A stretch of DNA of 64,000 nt, taken from Epithemia pelagica (lineage: Eukaryota > Bacillariophyta > Bacillariophyceae > Surirellales > Surirellaceae). This document shows positions 23,201 to 34,882 of this stretch, one piece after another (positions within the stretch are counted from its first letter, which is position 1; each line of letters opens with the position of its first letter). The position numbers were made by a program, and so were the translations under genes. The notes beneath the pieces were generated by a model. It did not search any database. It was not told the origin of the DNA and saw nothing but the letters and a program-made list of their open reading frames with translations. The stretch spans positions 1,922,001 to 1,986,000 of the forward strand of contig OX337228.1 of assembly GCA_946965045.2 (NCBI GenBank). Direction: 5' to 3'.

Positions 23201-25459
23201 TCTGTACCAATTGCAGTTCCCCATGAAGCACCAGTTTTAGTGGCGGAGGAAGAAACAAAAAAGAGCAAATCCCAGAATGCCCATCCCAAAGTGGATGCCC
23301 AAACTGGAGTCAATGAATACGATAACACAACAGGACCTAAGAAAGTATCGACAGACCAAATCACTGAGCCCCAGAATGGCGCACTGGACCAAATTAGTTC
23401 AATCCAAACGAAGGATCGTAAGGAGGGTACGCATGACAACAGCAAAACGACGAACGGTATGGCGAAAACGCCAGAACCTGTGAAGAATTCACCAAAAGAG
23501 GTCCTAGAATTTGATGAGTTAAACCAAACCAAGGAACGAACTAGGAAAGTACAAGAAAAACTCGAAGAACTTAATGGGGTAAGAGAAACAAACAATCCTG
23601 TTCACGACTCAAACCAGAAAACTGAAATCGTTGATGCGGCCAAAATTGACCAACCCAAAAAGGACATTAAAGAAGAAAGTCAGATCACAACAAATGAGGC
23701 AACCCCAAAAGCAATCCCCATTATTGTCGAGCAGATACAGAATCATCCGATTGTTTCTAAAACTCACACTACCACTACGGAGACGCGTTCGCTGGACCTC
23801 TCGGCACTGTCACTGTCGACGGACACGCCAAATACTCAAATGGAAGATGAACCATTCACAGACATCACTGTCTACACAGCTACAAGTCGCATCGCTAGAC
23901 ACGCCTTGTCTTACTTGTTGCGCTCCAGCGTGTACCTGGCCCGACCGATCCAAATAACATTGGCGGGGGCAGACGAAACGGCCCTGAAAGCCCTTCAATA
24001 TCGACTATCTGAAACCATGGTCAACCTTTTGGCTATTCATAACCACAGCAATAACAAAAAGAAGAAGAAGAAAGCGTCACAGAGAAACCACAATATTCGT
24101 GCGAAAATGGATCTCTTTGTGATACAGGTAACGTCGGATCGTAAGTATCAATTAGAAACCATGGCCGCACGATCAAAAGTGTTGATCAATTGCGAAGCAG
24201 CCGAAACAGACTTGGTGGCTGTGTGTGCCACCAACGGAACTGATTATGTCGATATCACGCATGATGTGAGTACTTTTTGTGTCAGATCATCATTATCACT
24301 CAAGAAGAGATGCACCGTGCTGACAGTAATTTTTGTTTCATTTAATGTCGTTCACTTGCAGGTAAACTGGGTTAGTCGAATGAGGGAGAAGTACGGCAAA
24401 GCATCCGAAGCGTCCGGTTCGCGCATTATTTCATTTTGTGGCTTTGATTCTGTTCCTAGTGATATGGCTATATGGTCAGCCGTGCAGGCCTTGCGAAAGG
24501 AGGTGGGAAAATCATGCTCGGTGGAACAAGCTTGCACATGGTTCATAAACGCGCCCCGTATGGATAGTCTTCACTGTATGCCGAGTCGTTTGTGGGACTG
24601 CTGGACTGGACCGCCGATATTCGGGTGTATGAAAGACCCTCTGGTTTTGGCACCAGTCCATCTGCGACACGATGCATCCCTGGCTGCGACGAGAAAACGT
24701 CTCGCGTGGGCCGAATGGTGGAATCAAGCAATCCCACTTCAATGTCATTCTATATGGAGGGCAGCATCGGGTCCCTTTTGGTTGGCCGTCGTGAATGCCA
24801 AGGTGGTACACGAATCGGCTCGAGCTCTCTCCTATGGCCCTGATACCTTTGTCTATGCCGAACGGTACCTTCCAATCGGACAAATCGGCAGCTGGCTACG
24901 CATGATTTGGTCCATCATGAGCGTCATTTGTACAAATGTCGTTATCGTCTTTACGATACTGGTGTGGAAAATCCTGGATCCTGTTTTATTGTGGCTTCGT
25001 TTGAAGAAGTCATCTGATCCATTGCCAACTACCAAGAATGCGGACGCCTATGAAAAACATCACAAAGTGGTGGAAATTCACGCTCAAGTTCAAAGTTCTA
25101 GTTTTACTCCAAGAACAAAGAAAAAGAGGCGGACGACTCGTGCTGACAAGAACCAGGTCCCTTCCAAGGCGTCGAATGGCGGTGGCGGAGTCGTACTGCC
25201 GCAGCGGCCGAGCACCAAGGCCTCGTGTTCCATGACATTTACGGGAGATGCTACCTGTTGGATTACGGCCCAGTGTGTCTGTGAAGCGGCATTGTGCTTG
25301 TTGCTGGACGACAAGCGTCTCCCACCCAAGAGCACGGATGGGTTTGGAACACCGGCGCAGTTGTTGGGTGGCTGTCTTTGGACGCGATTGACAACCAATC
25401 CGATTCGCCCAGTCCGGTACAAGATCCAAATCGATGACATGGATGACCTTGAGGACTGA
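17996..25459 (+). CDS. Giant repeat protein with a C-terminal saccharopine dehydrogenase-like domain
   Basis: The first ATG of the frame is 17996 (MTTMEEWYS); an upstream GTG is ignored. Exon 1 is 17996-24265, a 96-bp GT-AG intron is 24266-24361, and exon 2 is 24362-25459, giving about 2,455 residues. Residues 1-200 are Gln/Ser/Thr-rich. Eight related units follow (see the repeat entry), separated by Pro/Lys/Thr linkers, then an acidic and basic linker to about residue 1,950. The last 500 residues resemble the SCCPDH/trans-enoyl reductase family: LINCEAAETDLVAVCATNGTDYVDITH-VNW, ISFCGFDSVPSDMA, and a C-terminal AEAAL-like block (CVCEAALCLLLDDKRLP). The nucleotide-binding loop, normally GAxGxxG, reads TATSRIA here, so NAD(P)H binding is doubtful. 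A hydrophobic stretch (SVICTNVVIVFTILVWKIL) may anchor to membrane or lipid. Function unknown; possibly a pseudoenzyme scaffold. Confidence 0.75.
18597..22665 (+). repeat. Eight protein-coding repeat units inside the giant gene
   Basis: Each unit starts with RFxxLHxP and ends 65-110 residues later with a tryptophan-containing box. Approximate positions: 18597-18952, 19391-19621, 19931-20150, 20437-20687, 20965-21230, 21475-21711, 21940-22185 and 22423-22665. In between is a DPRxV/DPCT box. Units 4, 6 and 8 are one subtype (DPR.VS...EESGxTRFxLWAA). Units 5 and 7 are another (DPCT...LxERGxTxxLLWA...ISIPTPAR). This indicates duplication of a two-unit block. Units 1-3 are more diverged; unit 3 has lost most of the EESG box. 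Confidence 0.8.
20196..20229 (+). repeat. AAC microsatellite coding for polyasparagine
   Basis: An uninterrupted run of AAC triplets encodes polyasparagine in the linker after repeat unit 3 of the giant protein. Its length is likely to vary between strains. Confidence 0.85.
24266..24361 (+). other. Intron of length 96 without in-frame stop
   Basis: GTGAGT...CTTGCAG lies exactly where SCCPDH proteins have the continuous sequence DYVDITGEVxWV; splicing gives DYVDITHDVNWV. Because the length is a multiple of three and no stop occurs in frame, retention would insert 32 residues without truncation. Confidence 0.8.
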
Positions 25460-25515
25460 CCATGACAACTGACTGTCCATTGGCTTTACAACTGCAAACA
25501 GACAATCTTAAAAAC

Positions 25516-27420
25516 CTAGTAGCATTTCGTACAGCAACTGAGAGGACACGTGATATTGCCACCCGTAGTAGTGTTACAATCGGCCGTAATCCACCATGGA
25601 TTCCCGGATAGCTCGACCTTGTCACAAATGGATTGTGGCATGTCGCCCGATAACTCTGCATTGTTGTGTAGTTGCAAGCTGTTGAATCGAATGCCGTTAC
25701 CCAGGGCAACCGGAATGGTCCCATTCAACTGATTGTCGTTCAAATGTGACGTAAGAATAAGGTCCAGGTTCCCGAGCTCCTGTGGAATGGTTCCAGTAAG
25801 ACCACAGTCGGACAATTGCAACTGTTTCATTCGGGGAAAGAAGCCGAAACTCGGAGGAATTGGTCCACCCAACTTTCGGTTGCCATCTAGCTTCAAAATG
25901 CTTAATTGGGGAGCATGAATCAAATACTCATTGTTGTTGTTTGTTTCTTGTGTTGGCACTGGCGAAAAGGCCAATGTTAACCCTCCCGTCAAGTCATTGG
26001 AGGTTCAGGCTGTTCATGCTCTTGAGAGCGCTCATATTTTGTGGCAAGGGGCCATGGAGTGCATTATTGTTCCACAACAACATGCGAATGTGCCTCATGA
26101 ATGTGATTTGTGAGGGCACGGGTCCCGTAAAATTACAGTACGACATTTCCCAATAGTTCAAACTGGTCAAGAGACCTCCCACAATGGTTGGTATGGTACC
26201 ACCAAGATTGTGGTTGTGGTCGAGTCGAAGCGTTCGCAACAGTGTGGGATAGTCGGAAGAATTACTACTGTCGAGAAAGGTATCCAGCCCTCCCGTCAAG
26301 TGTGCGTTGCGCAAGTCGAGCGTGGTCAATTGAGGCATATCCTCCAGTTTCATGCGTAACTCGGACTCAAACGGAATATCGCTGAGTCCCAAGTGATGGA
26401 GGTTGGGAAAGGTGGGAAGAATGTCAAAGAGCAATTCCGCATTCCTCAGTCTGTCAAGTCCGTCGAGCAATAACTTGGAAAGGTTTGGGGACCACGATTG
26501 GAAAATTTCCACCGCATTGGCGTCCAGTGGACCGGAACGATTGGTATAGGAGAGATCCAAATGTTCCAAGTTGGTCAAGGCAGCAAATTGGGTAGGAATG
26601 CCCCCATCATACACCAATCCTGCGTTTTGGGAAAGATCCAAATGCGTGAGTTTGGTCAATTGTCCCAAAAATTCTACATGGGACGGTCCCTGGTTCCAAA
26701 ACATGTTCCCTGCCAACGAAAGCCTGGTCAAGGAATCGTGCAAGAGAATGAGTTCGAGGGGAAGACTTCCCGTGAGCGTGATTCCCTTGGCAGTGACACC
26801 GCGTCCCGGCAAGACCGTATTTGTGAAACCGAGAATCCCGGGCAGGATATTCCGAGCATCGAATTCCACCCCAATGACACTCATTGTCCGAGGAGGCTTT
26901 ATCCGCCCATTGTCGGTTCCATTCCACAACAACAACGACATGAGCATCTTGTTGTCCGGCTGGTTCTGTTCCGTTGCTGGTTTGTTGTGTTTGATTGAGA
27001 TAAAATGGTGTCGCCACACCATTGGTGGCATGATACAGACAGGCCAAGGCATATCGTTGCACAATGCGCCATTCTTCCATGGTATCCACTGATGTTTGTT
27101 CCACAAACCGGAGTGCCCGGATCCAGTACAAGGATTCCAACGCATTGTCTACCAGGGCCTCTTGTTCCAGTTGTTGCTTGTCCAATGTGAATACATGGGC
27201 ATACTTGGTGCGCAACAAGACTTCAATTTCCGATTGGTACCGCGTCGGACAGATCGAAGGTGTGACGGAACGCGAGGGTGCGACCGAGGGAGTCGTCGTC
27301 GAGGATGGACTCCCCGATGGTCTCATGGTGGGATGATAACCTGTCATGATCCTAACAGAAGGAGCCACGGAAGACGACGAGAACGAGGAGGCTGTTGGTA
27401 TGGTTGGGTCGGACGACGAC
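25516..27420 (-). pseudogene. LRR receptor-like gene, 3' part (LRR ectodomain), frameshifted
   Basis: This is the downstream part of a minus-strand gene split by the family A element; the N-terminal part is 35649-37042. It opens in one frame with a Ser/Pro/Thr stalk (PSVAPSRSVTPSICPT), a conserved helical region and a cap motif (NECHWGGIRCSE). The frame then changes near 26790-26830 and continues with about ten leucine-rich repeats (for example LTHLDLSQNAGL, LTTLDLRNAHLTG). A second shift at about 25990-26000 (after SLNL) leads to further repeats (NDLTGGLTL, GPIPPSFG, GTIPQELG, GTIPVALG) and a cysteine-rich end (CPLSCCTKCY), a typical end for diatom LRR proteins. No kinase domain is present. 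With two frameshifts plus the insertion, the gene is broken, unless the shifts are sequencing errors. Confidence 0.85.
27416..27420. repeat. Target-site duplication of family A copy 2 (left)
   Basis: ACGAC directly before the LTR equals ACGAC at 35649-35653 directly after the other LTR. The site lies in a GAC-repeat, so the exact length could also be 2 or 8 bases. Five is the usual copia length and keeps the LRR gene in frame. Confidence 0.85.
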
Positions 27421-28186
27421 TAGTAGAATTCCGTCAGTACACGCTCTAGAAGAGCCACAATCGATTACCAACTGATACCAAGGTTCTCCACGGGTCAGAG
27501 AACAAAGGAAACCCAAGGGTTCTATCGTAGGGATAGTCAGGACACTGAAGACGTGATGATATGGTAATGTTAATGATTGTGAGCTTACTACTAGGTTTGG
27601 TGTGTGAGATTTCCATTCTTGTTGTCAATCGTGTGAAATAGGTTCTTGGCGGTGATAGGTCTGGAATGGTTGGAGTTGATGTATGTGAGGTATATAACAT
27701 GTATATGTGCTTGTATATCATATACAGCCTCAACGATTCTTGGCTAAAGTTGGTATATGTAGTTTTGTTGGCGCGTCCTTGTTTGCAATCTTGAAATAGT
27801 GGGAACGATGATATGGTCTCGCGTGATCGTGATTCGTGCCTTGTGTACTTAGACCGTTGGGTCGGATACATGATCGCCACGCTCGGATAGTTCTTGCGCG
27901 CATCTTGACGAATTTGGGCGCGCACGCTTAGGGCATAGGTCAGGCTCGGATGTTCAACGGATGATCATCCGTTGATGGGATATCAAGACCAAAGTTGATT
28001 CTTGATAGCACGTTCGTCAATCTGTTCTCACTTTTTGGTATATGCGACCGAAATATAGGTTGAGCTAGCGCGAAGCTAGGTATGTAGTGTGGATGTAGGT
28101 GATGTAGGTGATGTTTGAAGCCACGGGACTCGACTAACCGATGAGGTGCCGAACCTAACCGATTATTTTTGGTGAGAGTTCTACTA
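27421..28186 (-). repeat. Family A 3' LTR (copy 2)
   Basis: This 766-bp LTR has inverted ends TAGTAGAA/TTCTACTA. It contains a perfect 22-bp palindrome at 27954-27975 (half site TCAACGGATGA). As in copy 1, its first three bases (28186-28184) form the pol stop codon. Confidence 0.93.
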
Positions 28187-31100
28187 CTCCCCACAGCTCG
28201 TTGGTTCAGCCTTGTCATTGCTGGATTCGTAGAGATCTTGAACTTCTCCTCTCCAAAACAATAGGGGCTTGAGTAGAGGCCAAATAGTTGCAAATTCCCA
28301 ATGCTTGCTGAGGATGTCGGCAGGGTTGGTCTTCCCATCCTTCCAATAGAATGCAACGTATTGCGCTGCTATCGCTTCTCGTACCCGGTGATATGAAAGG
28401 AGATGATGTCTCTTGGACAAGATAGAATGAGGCATTGTTGCGTTAACAACCACAGATCGATTGTCTCCAAACAGGTAACTGCGATCCCTGATTGGTACTC
28501 CAAGGTAACAAAGTGAATGCCATAATTCAGTGATTTGGTCGACTGCTGTCCTTGCTGCCACAAATTCTGATCCATATGTTGCTGTTTCCACAGTGCTCTA
28601 TCGTTTGCTGTACCAATCAATTGGTGTCCCATTCAAGAGATGCAGGATGGCTGTTACAGACTTTCCTGTGATCATGTCGTGCATAAGGTTAGCATCAACA
28701 TAGTGCGTTGTCGTCACATATCGTCCAAGTGGTTCTGGGCAATCATGAGGGATGTATTCCTTGGCATCTGAATAGACCGTACGACTCCAATCAAAGTCTT
28801 GACTTGGAATGCTTGAGAAATCGGGCTCTCTGATTCGAAATCTGATTGCACCATCAGAAAGATTGAAAAGGTATCCATAGATGCGTTTAGCTCTGTTGAG
28901 ATGTCCCTGTCTTGGAGCTGCGCGGAACCTGGAAAGGGTCATCGTAGCAGTAAAAACATCAAAGCAACCAATTGTAATCACCCACTGAAGCTGTCCAATC
29001 AAGGTCTGGAAGTGCTGTGTACCTTCTTCATCAAGGAGTTCGGTGTCGTCCAATTCCGGGTGATCACCAGCAATGAGAGGGGTTTTAGCCTTCTTGGGTT
29101 TCTCTTTGAAGATACGTTCGAAGGTGTCCATCATTTTGCTAATGTATCGGCGTGGATCAGAGACTAGGGTTCCGTCAGGGTCCTTGGTGTACCGGCATCC
29201 CAGGTGATAGTCAATAGGTCCATCTCCCTTAAGCTTGAAGTTGTACTTTTCCTTGAAGACTTTGCAAATGTTTCCAGGGTCAGTAGCTATGATGGCTAAG
29301 TCATCCACATATACGGCAATGTATTCGTAGCAATCCTCCCCAGGTGCTTTTCTCATCCAAATGTCAGGATCTGCCTTGCTTGGTGAGAAACCCATATCGG
29401 TGAGGACGTCAAAAAGGACATCATGCCATCGTGCGCCTGAAGATTTGAGACCATAGAGGGCCTTGTAGATGATGAGGATGTGACCTTCTAGCTCCTTGAA
29501 CTCGGGTCCTGCCACAATATATAACTTCTCCCCAGTCAATGCTTCAAGATACGCATTCCCAATGTCTGCTCCCCATACTTCTAGATCGTTCAGAGATCCA
29601 AGGAATAAAGCAATTCGTAGGTTGCGAATAGAAACAACTCCAGAGTAGATCGTTTCCACAGGTTCCTTCGTCAAGTGTCCATCTGCAACAAGTCGTGCCT
29701 TGTGCCTACCATCATGTTTCACATCAAAAACGAGATGCACTCAAATCTTTTGATATCCCTCAGGTGCATTTGATACCTTGCCATTTGTGAAGATGGCCTT
29801 CCCATGGTCCTTGAATGTCTCATATGATTGTATCTGAGACAGTTCCAATTCAGTTGCGTCTTGCCACCTTGTGGTACCATTTTGTTTGTCAAGATTGACA
29901 GCCTCGGCGTAATCTCGAGGGACTTGGAATCCAAACTTATACTTGACTGATCGACGTACTTGTTTGATCCTTGATTGTTTTGCAGCACGTATCAGGCGTT
30001 TACTCGTCTTGACGTAGCGTTTCAGGTGTTTCCATCCTGGTTCGTTGAGGAGCCCATGCTTCTTTCCATATATGGCAACGGTGATTGGGTTGTCGTTGGC
30101 AATAAGGGAGAGTGGTTCATAGGTTGTCTCCCCAGTTTCCCAATCCACAAGCAAGTTATACTTACTCCCCTTATAATCCGGGTCGGTTAAAGACAGTGGG
30201 CCTTGATGTGCAATAACATCCCTGAAACGGAACAAATTATCTCCCGAGGTCTGCGCTTGATTGTCCCTCTCAATATACTCCATCAACTGGTTATAAGAGA
30301 TCATTTCATCAACGTCAGAATTTGTCTTGCAGTAGATGTACTTGATGCGTTCTTCTTGCTTGAGTGATTCTTCATTAAGATCTACAACTCGTTTGACAAC
30401 GCGTGCTCGATGACGCTCCCCATTTTCTTCAGTGTCGCATAGGAAAGTGCATCCTATCATGTCTTCGTAATCGATTGTAGGCATTGGTTTGGATGGATCT
30501 TCACTTTTACTGCAAATGAAGACAGTGTCAGCCTGCTTATCAGTGTCATCTTTTGGAGACGTCTCCCCTGAAGGTCGATCCACACGAAGGTTGGGTGTAG
30601 TGGAAGCGACACGGCGAACAGCGGAACGGTAGAGGATATGGTTGTCAGCAGACAAAATCTTCCATGTAAAAGCATCACCAACGTTGTGAGCAAAACCAAC
30701 CCAATGGCCAAGTTTCTCATCGGTCGAAGAAGGGTAGGGACCAGACGACGGTTCGGAGGGGTCAACACGATAGTAGACTTCATCCCAGAAGGGAAAGAAC
30801 AGGAGGTGCGAAATGTCGGGAGGGTGACCGGTGAGAGCCTCAATAGGAGTACGTCCAGAGTGTGCATGTGAAGAAGAATGATTCAATAAGTCACAGACAT
30901 ATTCAAGGCAAAGTAACCAAACATTGGCCGGGCATCCAGTTGCATTCATGATAGCGTTCGTCATTTGTTTAACGGTCTGATAACGATTCTCGGCTTTGTT
31001 CTGATGCTGGTGGTATGGTTCAGAGCGATACTCCCCGATGAGCAAGGTGCGAAGGATATCCTTAACCTTATGGGAAATGAGAGATGAACCCCCATCACTA

Positions 31101-33850
31101 ATGAGTGTCTCCATAACACCTCGCATGCGTATATTGTCTTGAAGAGTGTTCACAAATTGCTTGGTAGACTTGATACCGTAAATATCAGTGACAAGAGTAT
31201 CGCGGCCAACAAAAATTTGAGCCACCTTTCCACCATGATCAACAGCAGGTGTATCAGAAAAGATCGAATCGGTAGCAACGGGTTCATGACGACGTGGTAG
31301 ATTCAGGATAGGGTTGCGTGCCTTGAAATGTTTCTTGAGAGTGTCACAGTCAAAAATCACATTAGCATGTCGTGTAGTATGCTTGAAAGTATCGGCAATA
31401 ACTTCCTCGGATTGCCAACCAAAGAAGGGACGAAATTGTTTCCAATCATGTTCTTCCACATAAGGACGATGGACAGATGCATGTTGAAGGGTTGGGTCTT
31501 CACCATTAGCATCAGCATAGATAGAGAAATATGTGGTGTTGTCGGGTCCGTGGTCATAAGGAAGGTCAAGGAGAAGATTGAGATTGCAGACAACACGATC
31601 AGTGTACTCCCCATACGTGTCATATGGATAACGTGCCATACTGCCGTCGGTCGCAACCTGATGCCATGTAGTAGAAGCATCATGCTGTGGATCTGAATGA
31701 GTATGGTCAAGAACAGAGGGGTCCCAAGTAGATGGCGAAGTAAAGATGATTTGCGGCAATCGGTCCATGTCATCATCAGAAGGGATACCTAATGAGTGGA
31801 TAAAGGCAAGTCCATCCTTGATACACAGAGGTAAAGCACGTCCATCAAGGGTAGTGATACGTTGCTTTCCATCCACCTTGACAGAACGTTCATCCACAGA
31901 TAGCCCATAATGTTCCAATTGACAAGGCGCATGTATAGACTGTCCTTTTCCATAGTATGCATATTCGTTGAAGATACCAACGATTGGTCCATCATTAGTT
32001 TCAAACTTGGCAGCACAAGTGACAATGGGGAGACCAGTAAGTTCATGGTTGTCGATTCACACAATCGTGATGTTACGACCTGTCTTGGAAAGGATACGCA
32101 TATCAGCTCCGGCTAAACCACCATTGGCACCACGATCAATGAGTTGATTCCCAGTATAAGTCGACTTTCGAGAGAACATATATTGAGTCATGTGGACCTT
32201 CTGCTTGTGCTCATTCTGTTTGAAACTAACTTTCTTACTCGTCTTAGATGCGGCATTGGATAGAACATTAGACAAATCAGAAGCTGGGTGATTGAGGTCG
32301 GTTGACGTCATTGCTTGATGGATGAGATGGGTGGCTGGATCGGAATCATCCTGCGGATATGTGGGGTTGTCCAGGTCATCGAAATCATCTTGACCAGGGT
32401 CAGGATCAGGTTCAGGATCAATGTCAAGGGAGTGTTGCTGTACTTTTCTTGGACTCGGAGTAGAAGCTTGCACGTTCTTGTTATACTCAACAATCATCTT
32501 GCGAGCATCCTCAGGAAGTTTAAACCATAGGTCACGAGGAAGACTGGCTTTTGGAGATGCCGTGTTATCATCTTGGACATTGGTATTGTTTATCTGATAT
32601 GCATCTTCTTCCTGAAGGGATCCCTCAATATCATGTTGTGTTTCGTGTTGCTCGTGTTGCTTGACACTACGACGACGACCAGTTGCAGAAGATTGCGTGA
32701 CTTGATCATGGTCATATGCTGCGTCCATCAAAATGGAGAAGTACGACTGATAACATAAAGACTTTGCTCCAGACTTCGTGTTGACGACGTTGTCCAAGAT
32801 TTTAACTCTGCGAAGGTCAGGTACCTTCTCGACAGCTTGCATAAGAAACGTCATCCTGGTGTGATCAGGTATGCGATCAGAGAGATCAACAAGGTTATCG
32901 AGTAAACGTAGTTTGTCTTGGAAATGAAGCAAAAATTGACGTGATGATCCACGCCATGTATCATCGAGGCGAAGGTTGGAGATGTAATTGGTTAATCGTA
33001 AGACCTCTTGTTTCGCTAAGTCTGACTTCGTATGCAATGTGTGAAGCTTCTGTAACACTGCTCGTGCGTCTTCATCATGTTCATGTTCGCGAACATAAGC
33101 TCTTCCTTGATCAGTCTGGATGATGCGCACAAGGACGGAGTATAGGAAGATTTGTTGCTCTTGGAAAAGTTCTGTTGCATACGTATCATTCGTCGGCGGC
33201 TTGTATCGGAAGTCAAGAACATTAGATAAACCTTGGGCTTTTGCTGTGGTCTTGAAAGTCCTCCAGAACGTGTCGTAGTATCGTTTATCCTTGAATGTTT
33301 CATATGCCATAGCGTCACGCTTGGTTCCCTTCTTGAATGCGGTTAGGTCCAGTTGGGACTGTGATGCAGCAGAAGTAGTACTAAACGATTTGGGTGACGT
33401 CGAATGGGATGGAGATTTCATAGGTGATACTGGGTCATTGATAGGGCTTCCAGAGCGAAAGTCAGTGTTTATCCTCCATAGATCAAATTCTGCCTTGGTC
33501 AGATTCATCCAGGTTGCCTTGGAAGGTATACCCTGAATGTCGATACTCGTTTGTCGGAACCAATGGGCAAGCAACTTGATCTGCTGGCTTGTATTGACAT
33601 GTAGGTCGTGCATTTGTTTTCCTGACTTGTATTTTGTCATACTATCCATGTTCTTCTCAGGGTCAATTGCCATATGTTCAATGATACTAAGGATATCATC
33701 AAAAGCATGATGGTGCATCCATTTCACGAGTACATCGACCCTTTTCTTGGAAAAGTTGAACAACACCTGAGTAATATGATCAAAGACTTCTTGATCAGAT
33801 ATACTTTGATTGGTGTTGAACTCTGGTGTGGTCGGTGTAGTTGGTTCCAT
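28184..33850 (-). pseudogene. Family A gag-pol with three nonsense codons
   Basis: One continuous frame of 1,889 codons starts at the ATG at 33850 (MEPTTPTTP) and ends at the TAG at 28184-28186. It is interrupted by TGA at 32057-32059, TGA at 29741-29743 (CGA in copy 1) and TAG at 28598-28600 (CAG in copy 1). The N-terminal 500 residues are Gag-like (helical, FDLWRINTDF) with no clear CCHC knuckle. A protease-like LIDRGANGGLAG lies just before the first stop, with Arg where DSGA or DTGA is usual. The integrase core shows TDIYGIKS, SDGGSSLIS and NKAENRYQ; I do not see an HHCC finger. RT has KALYGLKSSGARW and VYVDDLAII, and RNase H has SEFVAARTAVDQI. Order Gag-PR-IN-RT-RH is copia. The two CGA/CAG losses are C to T changes. 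Confidence 0.9.
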
Positions 33851-33927
33851 GATTGCTTGACTTGGTGATAAGATATGTTGATATGTGTCCTGTGATGTCT
33901 TAGTCGAAAACTTTACTTATAACTTGT

Positions 33928-34014
33928 AACCCGGATGTGTGGTGTGCCTTGTGAACCCGGATGTGCCACGTATGTCCACGTGTGATGTGATGTCCGAAAG
34001 GTAACCCGGATGTG
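33928..34014. repeat. Three copies of AACCCGGATGTG before family A gag
   Basis: AACCCGGATGTG occurs at 33928-33939, 33954-33965 and 34003-34014 in the non-coding spacer between the 259-codon ORF and gag. In element sense the motif is CACATCCGGGTT. Spacings are 14 and 37 bases. It could be an internal promoter, an RNA packaging element or a translation signal. Confidence 0.7.
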
Positions 34015-34063
34015 CGGAACTCGGTTTTGTCTCTGGTTTGGTGTGAAAACTACTTAAAATTAC

Positions 34064-34843
34064 TTAAACGTGGTCACTTCTGGGCTCGTTGTGGTAATCA
34101 AGTTGAATCGGAGACTCAGTAACAGAGGTAGCTTCTTCGTTGCCGTTGTGGTCCTCAACTAGGTGGTTCACTGGTTGGGTGAGTAGAGGGAAGATAGTGG
34201 CACGGAAGTCCTGGTGCAACTTGATAACGTGGATGAAACCAACGTAGTCGTCGAGACGGGTAGTCAAGGTAGGAAGAGGTTGGTTAGTCTTGTTCACGAC
34301 CCAAATGGTGTGGAAGTAATTGACCGGACGCTGGAAAGTAAGGAAGCGTACCCGAAGGCAGCCTGATGGGGTGGTCGATAGGGTCGTCGCTATGTATCGG
34401 TAGCTTGGAGATTGGTATAGCAAGTCTAGGAGTCGTTGGATATCCTCTAGGTCGACGACGGGTTGGATGGACTCGAACGAGACCTCGTCTTCGAGCGTCG
34501 AACGGATGTGGTCCGGGTCGCTCTGATACTCGGATGGCTCGCGGAAGTAACGGAGGTGCGCGTTGATGAGACGGCTCGTACGTCGGGTGCGAGTTGGGTT
34601 CGGGCGAGGAGGTGTACTCGGTCGGCGTGCAAGGGTGTTCGGCGGGCGATTCAGGTCGGACGGCAGAGGGACGACTTGATCGGGAGTCTGGAACGGATTA
34701 GGCGCGCTAGCCTTCTCCGGGGAGTTAGAGGGCGTCTCGATGAGGAATTCGCCAGGGTGGACGGCAATCTGCTGTGTTGGGTCACCACTCTGCTGGAAAG
34801 CGTTGTAGATCCGACGGACAGGAGTATTGGAGTCACTGGACAT
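34064..34843 (-). CDS. Extra ORF upstream of gag in family A
   Basis: This 259-residue ORF starts at ATG 34843, about 40 bases after the 5' LTR. The N-terminal 100 residues are Pro/Thr/Arg-rich and disordered-looking. The C-terminal half looks folded (LEDIQRLLDLLYQSPSYRYIATTL, RFLTFQRPVNYFHTIWVV, FIHVIKLHQDFRATIFPLL). It is in the same frame as gag-pol but separated from it by a stop and about 210 non-coding bases. Classical copia elements have no such protein. It carries no stop, while the neighbouring gag-pol has three. I recognise no domain. Confidence 0.65.
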   Translation of the reverse strand: MSSDSNTPVRRIYNAFQQSGDPTQQIAVHPGEFLIETPSNSPEKASAPNPFQTPDQVVPLPSDLNRPPNTLARRPSTPPRPNPTRTRRTSRLINAHLRYFREPSEYQSDPDHIRSTLEDEVSFESIQPVVDLEDIQRLLDLLYQSPSYRYIATTLSTTPSGCLRVRFLTFQRPVNYFHTIWVVNKTNQPLPTLTTRLDDYVGFIHVIKLHQDFRATIFPLLTQPVNHLVEDHNGNEEATSVTESPIQLDYHNEPRSDHV

Positions 34844-34882
34844 GAAAACTTCGGGGAAATGAGACAGGTGAGACTGTTAATC

